A stretch of DNA of 64,000 nt from Nitratireductor basaltis (GTDB taxonomy: Bacteria > Pseudomonadota > Alphaproteobacteria > Rhizobiales > Rhizobiaceae): NCBI RefSeq assembly GCF_000733725.1, contig NZ_JMQM01000001.1, positions 1,116,001 to 1,180,000 of the forward strand, read 5' to 3'. Positions 56,221 through 64,000 of this stretch are shown here, piece by piece. Below the pieces are notes generated by a model. It searched no databases. It was not told the DNA's origin and was given only the letters and a program-made list of their open reading frames with translations. The position numbers and the translations under genes were made by a program. Position 1 is the first letter of the stretch; each line of letters opens with the position of its first letter.

Positions 56221-56916
56221 ATGCCCAAACCCATCATCGTCTTCGATCTCGACGGCACGCTGGTCGATACAGCTCCAGATCTTCTCGACAGTCTGAACCA
56301 TTGTCTGAGCGGGGTTGGCATTGGACGCGTCGATGCGAGCGAAATACGCCGCTATGTCGGTTTCGGCAGCAGGGTCATGATCGAACGCGCATTTGCGGCG
56401 CACAATCGCAGCTTGGCGGAAAGCGAGCTTGATCGGCTACAGGCAATCTTCCTCGACCACTACACCGCCAACATGCCCGGAAAATCAAAGCCCTTCGACG
56501 GCGTCCTCGCCGCCATCGAACGTTTTCACGATGCCGGTTACCTGACCGCCGTCTGCACGAACAAATATGAGGGCCTGTCCCGCCAGCTTCTGGAAGCGTT
56601 GAAGATGACGCAGTTGTTCGAATGCATCTGCGGTTCCGACACCTTCGGTCACCGCAAACCCGACCCGCGCCATCTGACGGACACGATCAGCATGGCTGAG
56701 GGGGATCCGGAGCGGGCGGTGATGATCGGTGATTCGCGCACCGACATAGATACCGCCAAAGCCGCGGGCATACCGGTGGTCGCTGTCGATTTCGGATATA
56801 CCGACCAGCCGGTGCATGTGTTCGAGCCCAGCTGCGTCATCTCCCATTTCGACGAGCTCACCGTAAAACTCTCCGAGAGACTGGTGCTGGCTGCGCAGGG
56901 CCATACGGTCACTTGA
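56221..56916 (+). CDS. gph: phosphoglycolate phosphatase (HAD family)
   Basis: Dephosphorylates 2-phosphoglycolate, from DNA repair and other sources. 231 residues with HAD motif I FDLDGTLVDTAPDLLDSLN, motif II VCTNKYEGL, motif III Lys in GHRKPDPRHL and motif IV MIGDSRTDIDTAKAAG. A ribosome site AGGAGGAAGCTC precedes the ATG. The tRNA-Val follows 55 bases after its stop. Confidence 0.9.
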   Translation: MPKPIIVFDLDGTLVDTAPDLLDSLNHCLSGVGIGRVDASEIRRYVGFGSRVMIERAFAAHNRSLAESELDRLQAIFLDHYTANMPGKSKPFDGVLAAIERFHDAGYLTAVCTNKYEGLSRQLLEALKMTQLFECICGSDTFGHRKPDPRHLTDTISMAEGDPERAVMIGDSRTDIDTAKAAGIPVVAVDFGYTDQPVHVFEPSCVISHFDELTVKLSERLVLAAQGHTVT

Positions 56917-56971
56917 CTTAGCATCAGCTCGTCATCTATATCGCCGCTCGCTCGGCAAATTGCCGTCGGGC

Positions 56972-57046
56972 GGGCGCGTAGCTCAGCGGGAGAGCACACC
57001 CTTCACACGGGTGGGGTCACAGGTTCAATCCCTGTCGCGCCCACCA
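56972..57046 (+). tRNA. tRNA-Val (anticodon CAC)
   Basis: Cloverleaf: acceptor GGGCGCG with CGCGCCC, D arm GCTC..GAGC, anticodon arm CACCC-TTCACAC-GGGTG with CAC at 34-36, T arm CAGG-TTCAATC-CCTG with one more pair, encoded ACCA. Reads GTG codons. Confidence 0.97.
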
Positions 57047-57098
57047 TCTGCTGCCAGCGGATGGGACGATGCACTGCAATGTTATCCAATCAACCTGA

Positions 57099-58568
57099 TT
57101 GAAAGCGATAAACCCTTTGCATGCGGCTGCAATCCGATCGGCAACTTACGTCGCCTCGATTTTCGCGCTCTATGTTGCCGGAGCGATGCTCGTTCCGGCG
57201 GCAGTAGATATCTATTACGGCAACAGTGACTGGGCCGTGTTCGCGATCAGCGCGCTCGCCACCGGCGGCCTGGCTATCGCGACCGCGATTGCCACACACA
57301 GTCAAAGACCCGTCCTTACAACACGCTTCGCGTTCCTGGTCGTCACCGTTCTTTGGGCCACTTTGGGGGTCGTGGGCGCCCTTCCCTTTTATGCGGCTTC
57401 CCTGAAGCTCGACTTCGCATCGGCTGTCTTCGAATCGGTTTCGGCAATCACCACAACGGGCTCGACCGTCATCGTCGGGCTGGATCATGCGCCCCCCGGC
57501 ATCCTGATGTGGCGCTCGGTGCTTCAATGGATCGGTGGCATCGGCGTCATTGCGCTCGGCCTGTTCCTCCTGCCGATCCTGAAGGTGGGTGGATTTTCGT
57601 ATCTGCGGATTGAATCCTCGGACATCGAGGACAAACCATTCAGCAGGCTCAACAGCCTGTCGCAGGCCTTGCTGGCAATCTATCTCGGACTGACAATCCT
57701 CTGCGCCATCGCGTATTCGGCCGCCGGCATGCGTCTTTTCGATGCTGTCAATCATGCGATGACCACAATCGCCACAGGCGGATTTTCAACCCATGATGCG
57801 TCCTTCGGATATTACGACGGTTACGCGGTGCGGTGGGTTGGTACGGTTTTCATGCTCCTGGCAGCACTGCCGTTCTCGATCCTGATCGTGATCACGCTGC
57901 GCGGACGGCTGGACGCCGGGCGCGACCCACAAATCCGATTGTTCGCCAGCTATGTGACGGCCTTCGTGCTCGTGATTGCACTGGAACGCAGCATCCGCGC
58001 GGATGTACCGTTCCCCGAAGCATTGACTGCAGCGGCGTTCAACTTCGTTTCGATCATATCAACCGCAGGCTTCGCCAGCGAGGACTACACGACATGGGGT
58101 TCCCTTGCGGTGATGCTGGCCTTCCTTGCGACCTTCGTGGGTGGTTGTTCGGGTTCAACCGCTGGCGGGATAAAGGCCTATCGATTTCTGATCATGGGGC
58201 GCATGCTCCAGAACGGCTTCCATATGCTGATCTATCCGGACGCTGTCAGAAGTTTGAGCTACGGCAATCGCGTCGTTGATGCGGAAATGCAAAGATCGGT
58301 CGTTCTGTTCATGGTGTCATTTCTGGCTGTATGGGCTTTCTCATCCACAGCGCTTGCTGCAAATGGCCTGGATCTTGTCACTTCACTCACCGCAAGTCTG
58401 ACCGCACTCACGAATGTCGGTCCCGGTCTGGGCCCGGTCGTCGGACCTGCGGGCAACTTCTCCTCGCTGAGTGACTTCGCGAAATGGGTGCTCACGGTGA
58501 CGATGCTGCTTGGACGCTTGGAGATATTGGCGGTCCTTGTGCTTCTGACACCTAGTTTCTGGCGCTAG
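57099..58568 (+). CDS. trkH: Trk-type potassium uptake protein
   Basis: The membrane K+ translocating part of a Trk system. 489 residues, with about 12 hydrophobic segments and four pore loops: SAITTTGSTVI, HAMTTIATGGFSTH, SIISTAGFASED and ALTNVGPGLGP carry the conserved glycines. The typical GGCSGSTAGGIKAYR follows loop 3. The frame starts with TTG at 57099 (no strong ribosome site); no upstream ATG in frame. The regulatory partner trkA is not in the window. Confidence 0.92.
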   Translation: MKAINPLHAAAIRSATYVASIFALYVAGAMLVPAAVDIYYGNSDWAVFAISALATGGLAIATAIATHSQRPVLTTRFAFLVVTVLWATLGVVGALPFYAASLKLDFASAVFESVSAITTTGSTVIVGLDHAPPGILMWRSVLQWIGGIGVIALGLFLLPILKVGGFSYLRIESSDIEDKPFSRLNSLSQALLAIYLGLTILCAIAYSAAGMRLFDAVNHAMTTIATGGFSTHDASFGYYDGYAVRWVGTVFMLLAALPFSILIVITLRGRLDAGRDPQIRLFASYVTAFVLVIALERSIRADVPFPEALTAAAFNFVSIISTAGFASEDYTTWGSLAVMLAFLATFVGGCSGSTAGGIKAYRFLIMGRMLQNGFHMLIYPDAVRSLSYGNRVVDAEMQRSVVLFMVSFLAVWAFSSTALAANGLDLVTSLTASLTALTNVGPGLGPVVGPAGNFSSLSDFAKWVLTVTMLLGRLEILAVLVLLTPSFWR

Positions 58569-58584
58569 ATCACATGACTCATGC

Positions 58585-58615
58585 AAAAAGCCGCCGCGTG
58601 CGACACGCGACGGCT
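58585..58615 (-). terminator. terminator of the L,D-transpeptidase gene
   Basis: A 12-bp stem with one mismatch (58589-58600 with 58604-58615), 3-base loop, then on the minus strand five T. It lies 24 bases past the transpeptidase stop and may also stop trkH transcription. Confidence 0.75.
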
Positions 58616-58638
58616 CGATTTGCAGGCGGCGGTTAATC

Positions 58639-60531
58639 CTAGCTGCCAGCTGATCGCTGCTCTTGGACTTTTGCCAGAGCTTTCAGCAGGGCTTCATCCC
58701 GGTCGTAAATGTCCTCATGGTACCCGACCTTGCCCTGTGCATCGGGGAAAGCGGTGAAGTAGCCGACATAGACCGGGATTTTCCTGGGCAGGTTTCTGCG
58801 CGCATTTTTCCCGCGCGCGATCGCCGCGCCCACATCTTCACGCGTGCTCTGCAAGACAGCAGCAGCCATTGCGCGGGGATCTTCAAGCCGCACGCAACCA
58901 TGGCTGTAGGCACGCATGTCCCTGGAAAACAGGTTCTTTGCGGGTGTGTCATGCATGTAGATTGCATGCTTGTTGGGGAACATGATCTTCAACTCGCCCA
59001 GCGCATTCCGTTCGCTTGGCGTCTGGCGCACATTGTAAGGGATATTGGCTCCGTAACGTCCCCAATTGATCGAGCTTGAGGCTATGCGCCGACCGCTGGA
59101 ATCAGTGACTTCATAGCCGGCACGGTCGAGATAGCCAGGGTCGCGACGCAGGCGCGGAAGCATCTCGTTGATGATGATCGAGCGAGGAACGCCCCAGTAG
59201 GGATTGAACTCGACATATTCGATTTCATCATAAAAGAAACTGGTCTGGTTCGCCTTCTTGCCCACGACGACGCGCATGGAGAGCTTCTCCTCCCCATCTT
59301 CCTGGAACTGAGCCTTATAGGAGGCGGCGTTGATCATGACGCGGGTGTCACCAAGACGGGAGGGATGCCAACGCAGCCGCTCCATGGAAAGCTTCACCTT
59401 CTCGACGCGTTCAGCCTTGGATTCGCCAGCAATTGCAGCAACCGTCCGCTTGCCGATGATCCCGTCGGTGGTCAGCCCCTTTGCCTTCTGCGCTGCTTTG
59501 ACGAGCGGGACGAATTCCGGAGCATAGGTTTCGCTGCCATCATAGCCAGCCAGCACTGCGCGCTGCTCTTCATCCAGGATGATCTCCTGATCGCGCTCGA
59601 TCAGCGTCATCAGCTTGGGGAATTCGCTGCTGCTCTTGCCCGGACGAATGAATGTGTCGGGCTCGACCACGATTTCCCGCTCGGCGCTTTCCCGCAGCGC
59701 CGCGAGTTCCTTGCGAAGATATGTATAGAGCTCGTTTTGCGGGTGCTGGCTTTCCAGGTAGCGGCGCGCGTCGAAGGTGTGTGCGAGAATGTCGAGCGAT
59801 TTGACAAGATCGACATCCGGCAGGTCAAAGTCGTGATAGCCGGAAATCTTGTTGGGATCGATGCGCGAAAGCTTCGCATCAAGCACGTAGCGAAGCGCCT
59901 TGGCGCTCATCTGGATTTCGAAGCGAGCCAAGGCCTTTTCCTGCGAACTCGTATCGCTCCCCTCCGCCCCTGCTCCGTTCGCTGCGAGCGAAACGGCGTA
60001 GTGGGTTTCATCAAGACCATGCTCGCCTGCCTGTGCGAGCACTTCCTGCACAAGCCGAGCGCGCTCGTTCAGTTCGCCCTGCTCGATCCAGATAAACTCA
60101 GGATTTTGCGAATAGTATTGGGAGATCGCTGCAGCAATCTCCTTCTCCGCCCGCAATTCGTCTCCGCTCAGCGAAGCGATTGCAGCGGCGAATGATGCCT
60201 GGCCATCGGCAGCTTCGGCAGATTGAGCGATGGAAGCCAGGTCGATCCTGGCGTAGGAGCCGACCTTGTAGTCGTAATATTGCGGGCCGGTGATCTTGGG
60301 GAGTGGCTTGGGAGCGGCACGCTTGACCACACGCTTTTGTTGCCGTGCCTGGGGGGCAGCGCGGCGCACCTGATTTGCAGGCTTCTGAACCTGCTGACGC
60401 TTCTGGTTACCGCCGAACAGGTAGTCGAAAAGATATTTCTGTTCTGCCTGCACGGGCGTAGGCATCGCGGCCGTTCCGACTGCCAGCGCAACTGCCATCA
60501 TTGCGGTCGACTTGATTAGTTTCGCCCTCAT
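58639..60531 (-). CDS. L,D-transpeptidase (YcbB-type)
   Basis: A murein cross-linking enzyme of the periplasm. The 630 residues begin with a signal peptide (about 1-28, TAMMAVALAVGTAAMPTPVQAE) and a basic low-complexity stretch. A scaffold domain follows (about 120-330), then a peptidoglycan-binding motif (LVKAAQKAKGLTTDGIIGKRTVAAI, about 343-370) and the YkuD catalytic domain (about 395-560). The domain has IYMHDTP and the nucleophile Cys in YSHGCVRLEDP. Size and domain order match E. coli LdtD/YcbB and Brucella/Agrobacterium counterparts. Confidence 0.93.
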   Translation of the reverse strand: MRAKLIKSTAMMAVALAVGTAAMPTPVQAEQKYLFDYLFGGNQKRQQVQKPANQVRRAAPQARQQKRVVKRAAPKPLPKITGPQYYDYKVGSYARIDLASIAQSAEAADGQASFAAAIASLSGDELRAEKEIAAAISQYYSQNPEFIWIEQGELNERARLVQEVLAQAGEHGLDETHYAVSLAANGAGAEGSDTSSQEKALARFEIQMSAKALRYVLDAKLSRIDPNKISGYHDFDLPDVDLVKSLDILAHTFDARRYLESQHPQNELYTYLRKELAALRESAEREIVVEPDTFIRPGKSSSEFPKLMTLIERDQEIILDEEQRAVLAGYDGSETYAPEFVPLVKAAQKAKGLTTDGIIGKRTVAAIAGESKAERVEKVKLSMERLRWHPSRLGDTRVMINAASYKAQFQEDGEEKLSMRVVVGKKANQTSFFYDEIEYVEFNPYWGVPRSIIINEMLPRLRRDPGYLDRAGYEVTDSSGRRIASSSINWGRYGANIPYNVRQTPSERNALGELKIMFPNKHAIYMHDTPAKNLFSRDMRAYSHGCVRLEDPRAMAAAVLQSTREDVGAAIARGKNARRNLPRKIPVYVGYFTAFPDAQGKVGYHEDIYDRDEALLKALAKVQEQRSAGS

Positions 60532-60852
60532 GGCGCTCCCCGTTCTTATACCCCGTGCGTCGAGGTTTCGATGCTACACTCATTTCGTGCCGAGTTACAT
60601 CTGGTGGTAGTGAAAACAGATGCTGAAGGCAGTCGCAACAAATCAGCGCCCTCTGGTTAACCTTCTGTGAATACAGTTCGTTTTCCCAGCCACGGATCCG
60701 GGTGATGGAGCAGGTTTTTGGCGAGCTGTGGCTAAAGCATCACTAACAGTTCGCCATCTCCCGATCCGCATACAGTTCACCGACGGACCAAAGTTCCGCC
60801 GCGTTATCGCTCCGTTAACCATAAAAACGCACGCTGTGGCCTGGTTCCACCT
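60532..60852. other. divergent intergenic region, transpeptidase / deacetylase
   Basis: About 320 bases without a gene. It holds a GGTTAACC palindrome at 60655-60662, a TTAACCAT string at 60815-60822 that resembles a CtrA half-site, and a TTAA-N7-TGAA near-match at 60657. I see no hairpin terminator or small ORF with a ribosome site. It should hold both divergent promoters. Confidence 0.4.
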
Positions 60853-61689
60853 ATGCGAGCAGCCTGCATCATGGCTAATCTTAAGTTCCTGTCGGTAATG
60901 GTTGTGGCACTGTCCGTGCAGGCCTGTTCCCACAGCGCACCGCCGCCGAATGCATTTTCGGCGGAAGTCGAGCATGGTGGAACGCTGAAGACGACGGCGT
61001 TTCCACTAAACCGGCCCGGGCCGAATCCTGGCCTCAAAGGCCGCACGATCGCAGTGGACAGCATCGAAGATTTGCAGCTGGCGAAGGGCGAGGTTGTTCT
61101 CACCTTCGATGACGGCCCTGTCCGCCATAATACGAGAAGCATCCTGGACACGCTGGCCCGACATGATGTGAAGGCCACCTTTTTCATGGTGGGGCAGATG
61201 GCAAATGCCTATCCCGCACTGGTTCGTGAGGTCGCGAGCGCTGGCCATACCATCGGCTCGCACACGCAAAATCATCTCAATCTTGCACGCATCAACACGA
61301 ATGACGCGCGACAGGATATCGAAGCAGGCAAGGCCTCTCTGGAGCGTGCCCTGATCCCGCTAGACCGGTCGGTCGCGCCGTTTTTCCGCTTTCCCTATCT
61401 GGCTGACACCCCGAAACTCAGGGACAGTCTTGCGCGGCAGGGCATAGTCGTTATCGACCCGACCATCGATTCAAAGGACTATTGGGTATCGACGCCGGAT
61501 CAGATCAAAAACAGGATCATGAAAGCACTGCGCAAGCGGGGCTCGGGGATCATTCTGCTGCATGACATACACAAGCGAACCGCGCGCATGCTGCCGGCTT
61601 TGCTGGCGACATTGGATCGTGAAGGCTACAGCATTGTTCATTTCGTCCCCGGCCCGGATGCCGCCACCAAGGTCGCCCCATCCTTCTGA
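60853..61689 (+). CDS. polysaccharide deacetylase family lipoprotein
   Basis: A 278-residue envelope protein. An N-terminal lipoprotein signal ends in LSVQAC (Cys at about 25). The NodB homology domain (about 75-240) has VLTFDDGPVRHNT (Asp-Asp), SHTQNHLNLARI (metal His pair), FFRFPYLADTP and the His in ILLHDIHKRT. The family removes acetyl groups from GlcNAc-containing polymers; peptidoglycan is a likely substrate since an L,D-transpeptidase lies divergent. A second ATG is at 60871. Confidence 0.85.
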   Translation: MRAACIMANLKFLSVMVVALSVQACSHSAPPPNAFSAEVEHGGTLKTTAFPLNRPGPNPGLKGRTIAVDSIEDLQLAKGEVVLTFDDGPVRHNTRSILDTLARHDVKATFFMVGQMANAYPALVREVASAGHTIGSHTQNHLNLARINTNDARQDIEAGKASLERALIPLDRSVAPFFRFPYLADTPKLRDSLARQGIVVIDPTIDSKDYWVSTPDQIKNRIMKALRKRGSGIILLHDIHKRTARMLPALLATLDREGYSIVHFVPGPDAATKVAPSF

Positions 61690-61698
61690 CCTTGCACG

Positions 61699-62058
61699 CT
61701 AGTCGCGCGAGGCACCTGCCCGTTCAAGCTCGTCCAGATATTCCTGCCACCTGACTTCCCGCTCGATTGCCAGCTCGTTCAGGTAGCTCCAGCTATAGAT
61801 GCCGGTGTCATGGCCGTCGGAGAAAGTGATGCGGATTGCATAATTGCCCACCGGTTCCACATTCGCGATCTCGACCTGCCGCTTTCCAGTCTGCAGAACC
61901 TTGTCGGCGGGTCCGTGTCCACGCACTTCGGCTGAAGGCGAGAAGACGCGCAGATATTCCGCGTCCAGCCGCGCATCCCCGTTAGTAAAAACAAGCGAGA
62001 TGCTGCGGCGGTCGGATGAAACTCGTATCTCTCGGGGCGCTTTCATGGGCAGTTTCAA
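61699..62058 (-). CDS. DUF971 domain-containing protein
   Basis: A 119-residue soluble protein. The DUF971 (gamma-butyrobetaine hydroxylase N-terminal-like) pattern is present: AEYLRVFSPSAEVRGHG, VEIANVEPVGNYAIRITFSDGHDTGIYSWSYL. The domain is found alone in many alphaproteobacteria, and often near iron-sulfur or Mrp genes. It lies between the convergent deacetylase gene and the divergent moaA. Function unknown. Confidence 0.88.
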   Translation of the reverse strand: MKLPMKAPREIRVSSDRRSISLVFTNGDARLDAEYLRVFSPSAEVRGHGPADKVLQTGKRQVEIANVEPVGNYAIRITFSDGHDTGIYSWSYLNELAIEREVRWQEYLDELERAGASRD

Positions 62059-62165
62059 TATCCTCTTGAACGCAATTGCCGCATATGCGCGGCGAGTGTT
62101 AGGCTTGCCTTCGTTTCAGAACTCTCCACACCTCGCCAATGCTCTGGCGAAGCAGGATATACAGC

Positions 62166-63173
62166 ATGACAGCGTTTGGTGACATGGTAGACCCGTTCGG
62201 CCGCAAGATTGATTATCTGCGCGTGTCCGTAACGGATCGCTGTGACTTTCGGTGCGTCTATTGCATGGCCGAGGACATGACCTTTCTTCCCAAGAAGGAT
62301 CTGCTCAGCCTTGAGGAATTGGATCGTCTCTGTTCCGTGTTCATCGACAAGGGTGTGCGCAGACTTCGCCTGACTGGCGGCGAACCACTCGTGCGCAAGA
62401 ACATCATGCAACTGATCCGCGGACTGTCGCGTCACATCAAGAGCGGCGCGCTTGATGAATTGACGCTGACCACCAATGGCTCCCAGCTTGCGCGGTTTGC
62501 CGGCGAACTTGCCGAGTGCGGTGTCCGGCGTGTGAATGTATCAGTGGATACGCTAGATCCCGAGAAATTCCACGAGATCACCCGCTGGGGCCATCTGGAC
62601 CAGGTATTGCGGGGCATAGATGCGGCGCTGGATGCAGGCCTGGCCGTGAAACTGAACGCGGTTGCGCTGCGTGGCTTCAACCAGGACGAACTGCCGGAGA
62701 TGATGCGCTGGGCGCATGGACGCGGGATGGACATGACAGTGATCGAGACCATGCCGCTGGGTGAGATCGACGGAGACCGGACAGACCAGTATCTGCCCTT
62801 GAGCGAATTGCGCCAACGCCTGGAGGAACAGTTCACCCTCGAGGAAATAGCCTACAAGACCGGCGGTCCCGCACGCTATGTAAAGGTGGCGGAAACCGGC
62901 GGGCGGCTCGGCTTCATCACGCCGCTTACCCATAATTTCTGCGAAAGCTGCAATCGTGTGCGCGTGACCTGTACGGGAACGCTGTTCATGTGCCTCGGTC
63001 AGGAGGATGCAGCGGATCTGCGCGCGCCCTTGCGCGCGTCTGAGGGCAATGAGTTGCTTGCCCGTGCGATCGATGAAGCGATTTCGCGCAAGCCCAAGGG
63101 TCATGATTTCATCATCGACCGCAACACCCGACAGCCTGCCGTGTCGCGTCACATGAGCGTGACCGGTGGATAG
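62166..63173 (+). CDS. moaA: GTP 3',8-cyclase (molybdenum cofactor synthesis)
   Basis: Radical-SAM enzyme that starts molybdopterin synthesis from GTP. The ATG at 62166 (AGGA 8 bases upstream) gives 335 residues; the frame opens earlier, at 62139. The first 4Fe-4S site is CDFRCVYC (CxxxCxxC) and the second [19 protein letters not shown], both complete. The C-terminus ends with a [10 protein letters not shown] instead of the usual GG tail; it still ends Gly-Gly. Confidence 0.95.
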   Translation: MTAFGDMVDPFGRKIDYLRVSVTDRCDFRCVYCMAEDMTFLPKKDLLSLEELDRLCSVFIDKGVRRLRLTGGEPLVRKNIMQLIRGLSRHIKSGALDELTLTTNGSQLARFAGELAECGVRRVNVSVDTLDPEKFHEITRWGHLDQVLRGIDAALDAGLAVKLNAVALRGFNQDELPEMMRWAHGRGMDMTVIETMPLGEIDGDRTDQYLPLSELRQRLEEQFTLEEIAYKTGGPARYVKVAETGGRLGFITPLTHNFCESCNRVRVTCTGTLFMCLGQEDAADLRAPLRASEGNELLARAIDEAISRKPKGHDFIIDRNTRQPAVSRHMSVTGG

Positions 63174-63292
63174 GCTGGCGCTGCCAGTATTACGAGACTG
63201 GACCTTGCGGTTGAACCAGGCTGGGGCAGCTTGAACGGCAGTATCCAACGCCAGTCCACTCCAGCCGCGGCTGCCTCATACGGAATAATGCA

Positions 63293-64000
63293 ATGTCTAC
63301 GCGGGTGATTGACCGCACCACACCACCACACATCCTGACGCTGGTGATTGCAGCTGCGACTGCCGCCGTCTCCATGAACGTGTTTCTGCCGGTACTGCCG
63401 GAAATGGCGACCTTTTTCGCTGCCGACTATGCGGTCGTGCAGCTGGCCGTTTCGCTCTATCTCGGAGCGACAGCGATATTGCAGCTATTCATCGGCCCCG
63501 CATCAGACCGTTTCGGGCGCCGTCCGGTCATGCTGTTCTGCTTCAGCGTCTTCGTGGTAAGCACCCTGGCTGCAATATTTGCGCCTACCATCGAGATCCT
63601 GCTGGCCTTGCGTATTTGCCAGGCGTTTTCGGCTGCCGGCATGGTGCTTTCTCGGGCCATAGTCCGCGACATGGTTGAAGCCAATGAAGCTGCAAGCCGC
63701 ATAGGTTATGTCACGATGGGCATGACAGCCGCGCCGATGGTCGGGCCGTTGATCGGTGGCATACTGGGTGAGATCTATGGTTGGCAGGCGCCCTTCTATC
63801 TCATGCTGGGTTTCGGGCTTTTCGCGCTTACGGTTGTCTATCTCGACCTTGGCGAAACCAACCACACACAAAGCGCAAGCCTGGGCGGTCAGTTCCGAAA
63901 CTATCCGGAGCTGTTCAAGTCACGCCGTTTCTGGGGTTATTCGGCCACAGCCGCCTTCACTTCCGGTGCATTTTTCGCCTTTCTCGGCGGAGGCCCGTTT
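63293..64000 (+). CDS. Bcr/CflA-type multidrug MFS transporter, 3' end cut
   Basis: Starts at ATG 63293 and stays open to the window end, 236 codons. The segment MNVFLPVLPEMATFF, QLAVSLYLGATAILQLFIGPASDRFGRRPVML and MVGPLIGGILGE are the marks of the Bcr/CflA family (drug:H+ antiporter, 12 helices). About 40% of a normal 400-residue protein is missing at the C-terminus. No ribosome site is strong at this ATG. Confidence 0.85.
   Translation, partial: MSTRVIDRTTPPHILTLVIAAATAAVSMNVFLPVLPEMATFFAADYAVVQLAVSLYLGATAILQLFIGPASDRFGRRPVMLFCFSVFVVSTLAAIFAPTIEILLALRICQAFSAAGMVLSRAIVRDMVEANEAASRIGYVTMGMTAAPMVGPLIGGILGEIYGWQAPFYLMLGFGLFALTVVYLDLGETNHTQSASLGGQFRNYPELFKSRRFWGYSATAAFTSGAFFAFLGGGPF

Noticed and set aside
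60655-60662. GGTTAACC palindrome as CtrA box
   Set aside because: Only TTAA-N7-TGAA can be made of it, one base short of the consensus, so it is listed as part of the intergenic description and not as a site.

Overview
The window looks like chromosomal DNA of an alphaproteobacterium of the order Hyphomicrobiales (Rhizobiales), probably close to Phyllobacteriaceae (Mesorhizobium/Nitratireductor type). Grounds: a CckA-type cell-cycle hybrid kinase, a DUF3126 protein beside cysE, a 434-residue rhizobial-type PncB, a malic enzyme fused to a phosphotransacetylase-like domain, glnB-glnA behind a sigma-54 box, class II DAHP synthase, DUF2865 and DUF971 proteins, and promoters of the alphaproteobacterial general stress response (EcfG) type. 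Genes are densely packed, and short-overlap (ATGA or TGATG) operons are common. I see no transposase, integrase, phage gene or CRISPR array.

Layout. 1-15.2 kb is mostly housekeeping: DUF3126/cysE, a DUF192 plus two alpha/beta-hydrolase operon, a double cold-shock-domain protein, gloA, pccB, an island of three small unknown genes, pncB, cckA, a FliO-domain membrane protein, glmU and ccdA. A tRNA-Lys follows at 15.4 kb. 15.5-32.3 kb is the accessory-looking part. It holds an eight-gene translationally coupled minus-strand operon (methyltransferase, UDP-xylose-synthase-like SDR, three CgeB-type glycosyltransferases, a GT4 glycosyltransferase, a glycosidase-epimerase fusion and a further epimerase). 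Divergent from it are a small acidic protein, UDP-glucose dehydrogenase, an MDR dehydrogenase and a Gfo/Idh/MocA oxidoreductase. Next come an endonuclease/exonuclease/phosphatase (EEP) protein, an integral membrane UPF0104 protein and a phospholipase D.

32-46.6 kb carries the NAD(P)HX repair enzyme, glnBA, an Mla-type lipid transport operon, a dipeptide epimerase, an LpxH-like phosphoesterase, an SDR, maeB and a DUF2865 protein. 46.5-64 kb carries gltX, an MFS transporter, nadE, a hemerythrin-domain protein, class II aroG, gor, a DUF2059 protein, rpiA, gph, tRNA-Val, trkH, an L,D-transpeptidase, a polysaccharide deacetylase lipoprotein, a DUF971 protein, moaA and the start of a Bcr/CflA-type efflux gene cut by the window end.

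The strongest new observation is regulatory. EcfG-type promoters (GGAAC, 16-17 bases, then xGTT or a close variant) stand before six transcription units of the 15.5-32.3 kb region: the glycan operon, the small acidic protein, ugd, the EEP gene, the UPF0104 gene and the phospholipase D gene. The EEP and UPF0104 promoters are one overlapping bidirectional element. I infer that the whole region is one general-stress-response module. It would make UDP-glucuronate and UDP-xylose (ugd plus the UXS-like SDR), assemble a methylated glycan or glycolipid with four glycosyltransferases, and act at the membrane through the UPF0104, phospholipase D and EEP proteins. The product is unknown, and no polymerase, Wzx/ABC exporter or initiating phosphoglycosyltransferase is visible.
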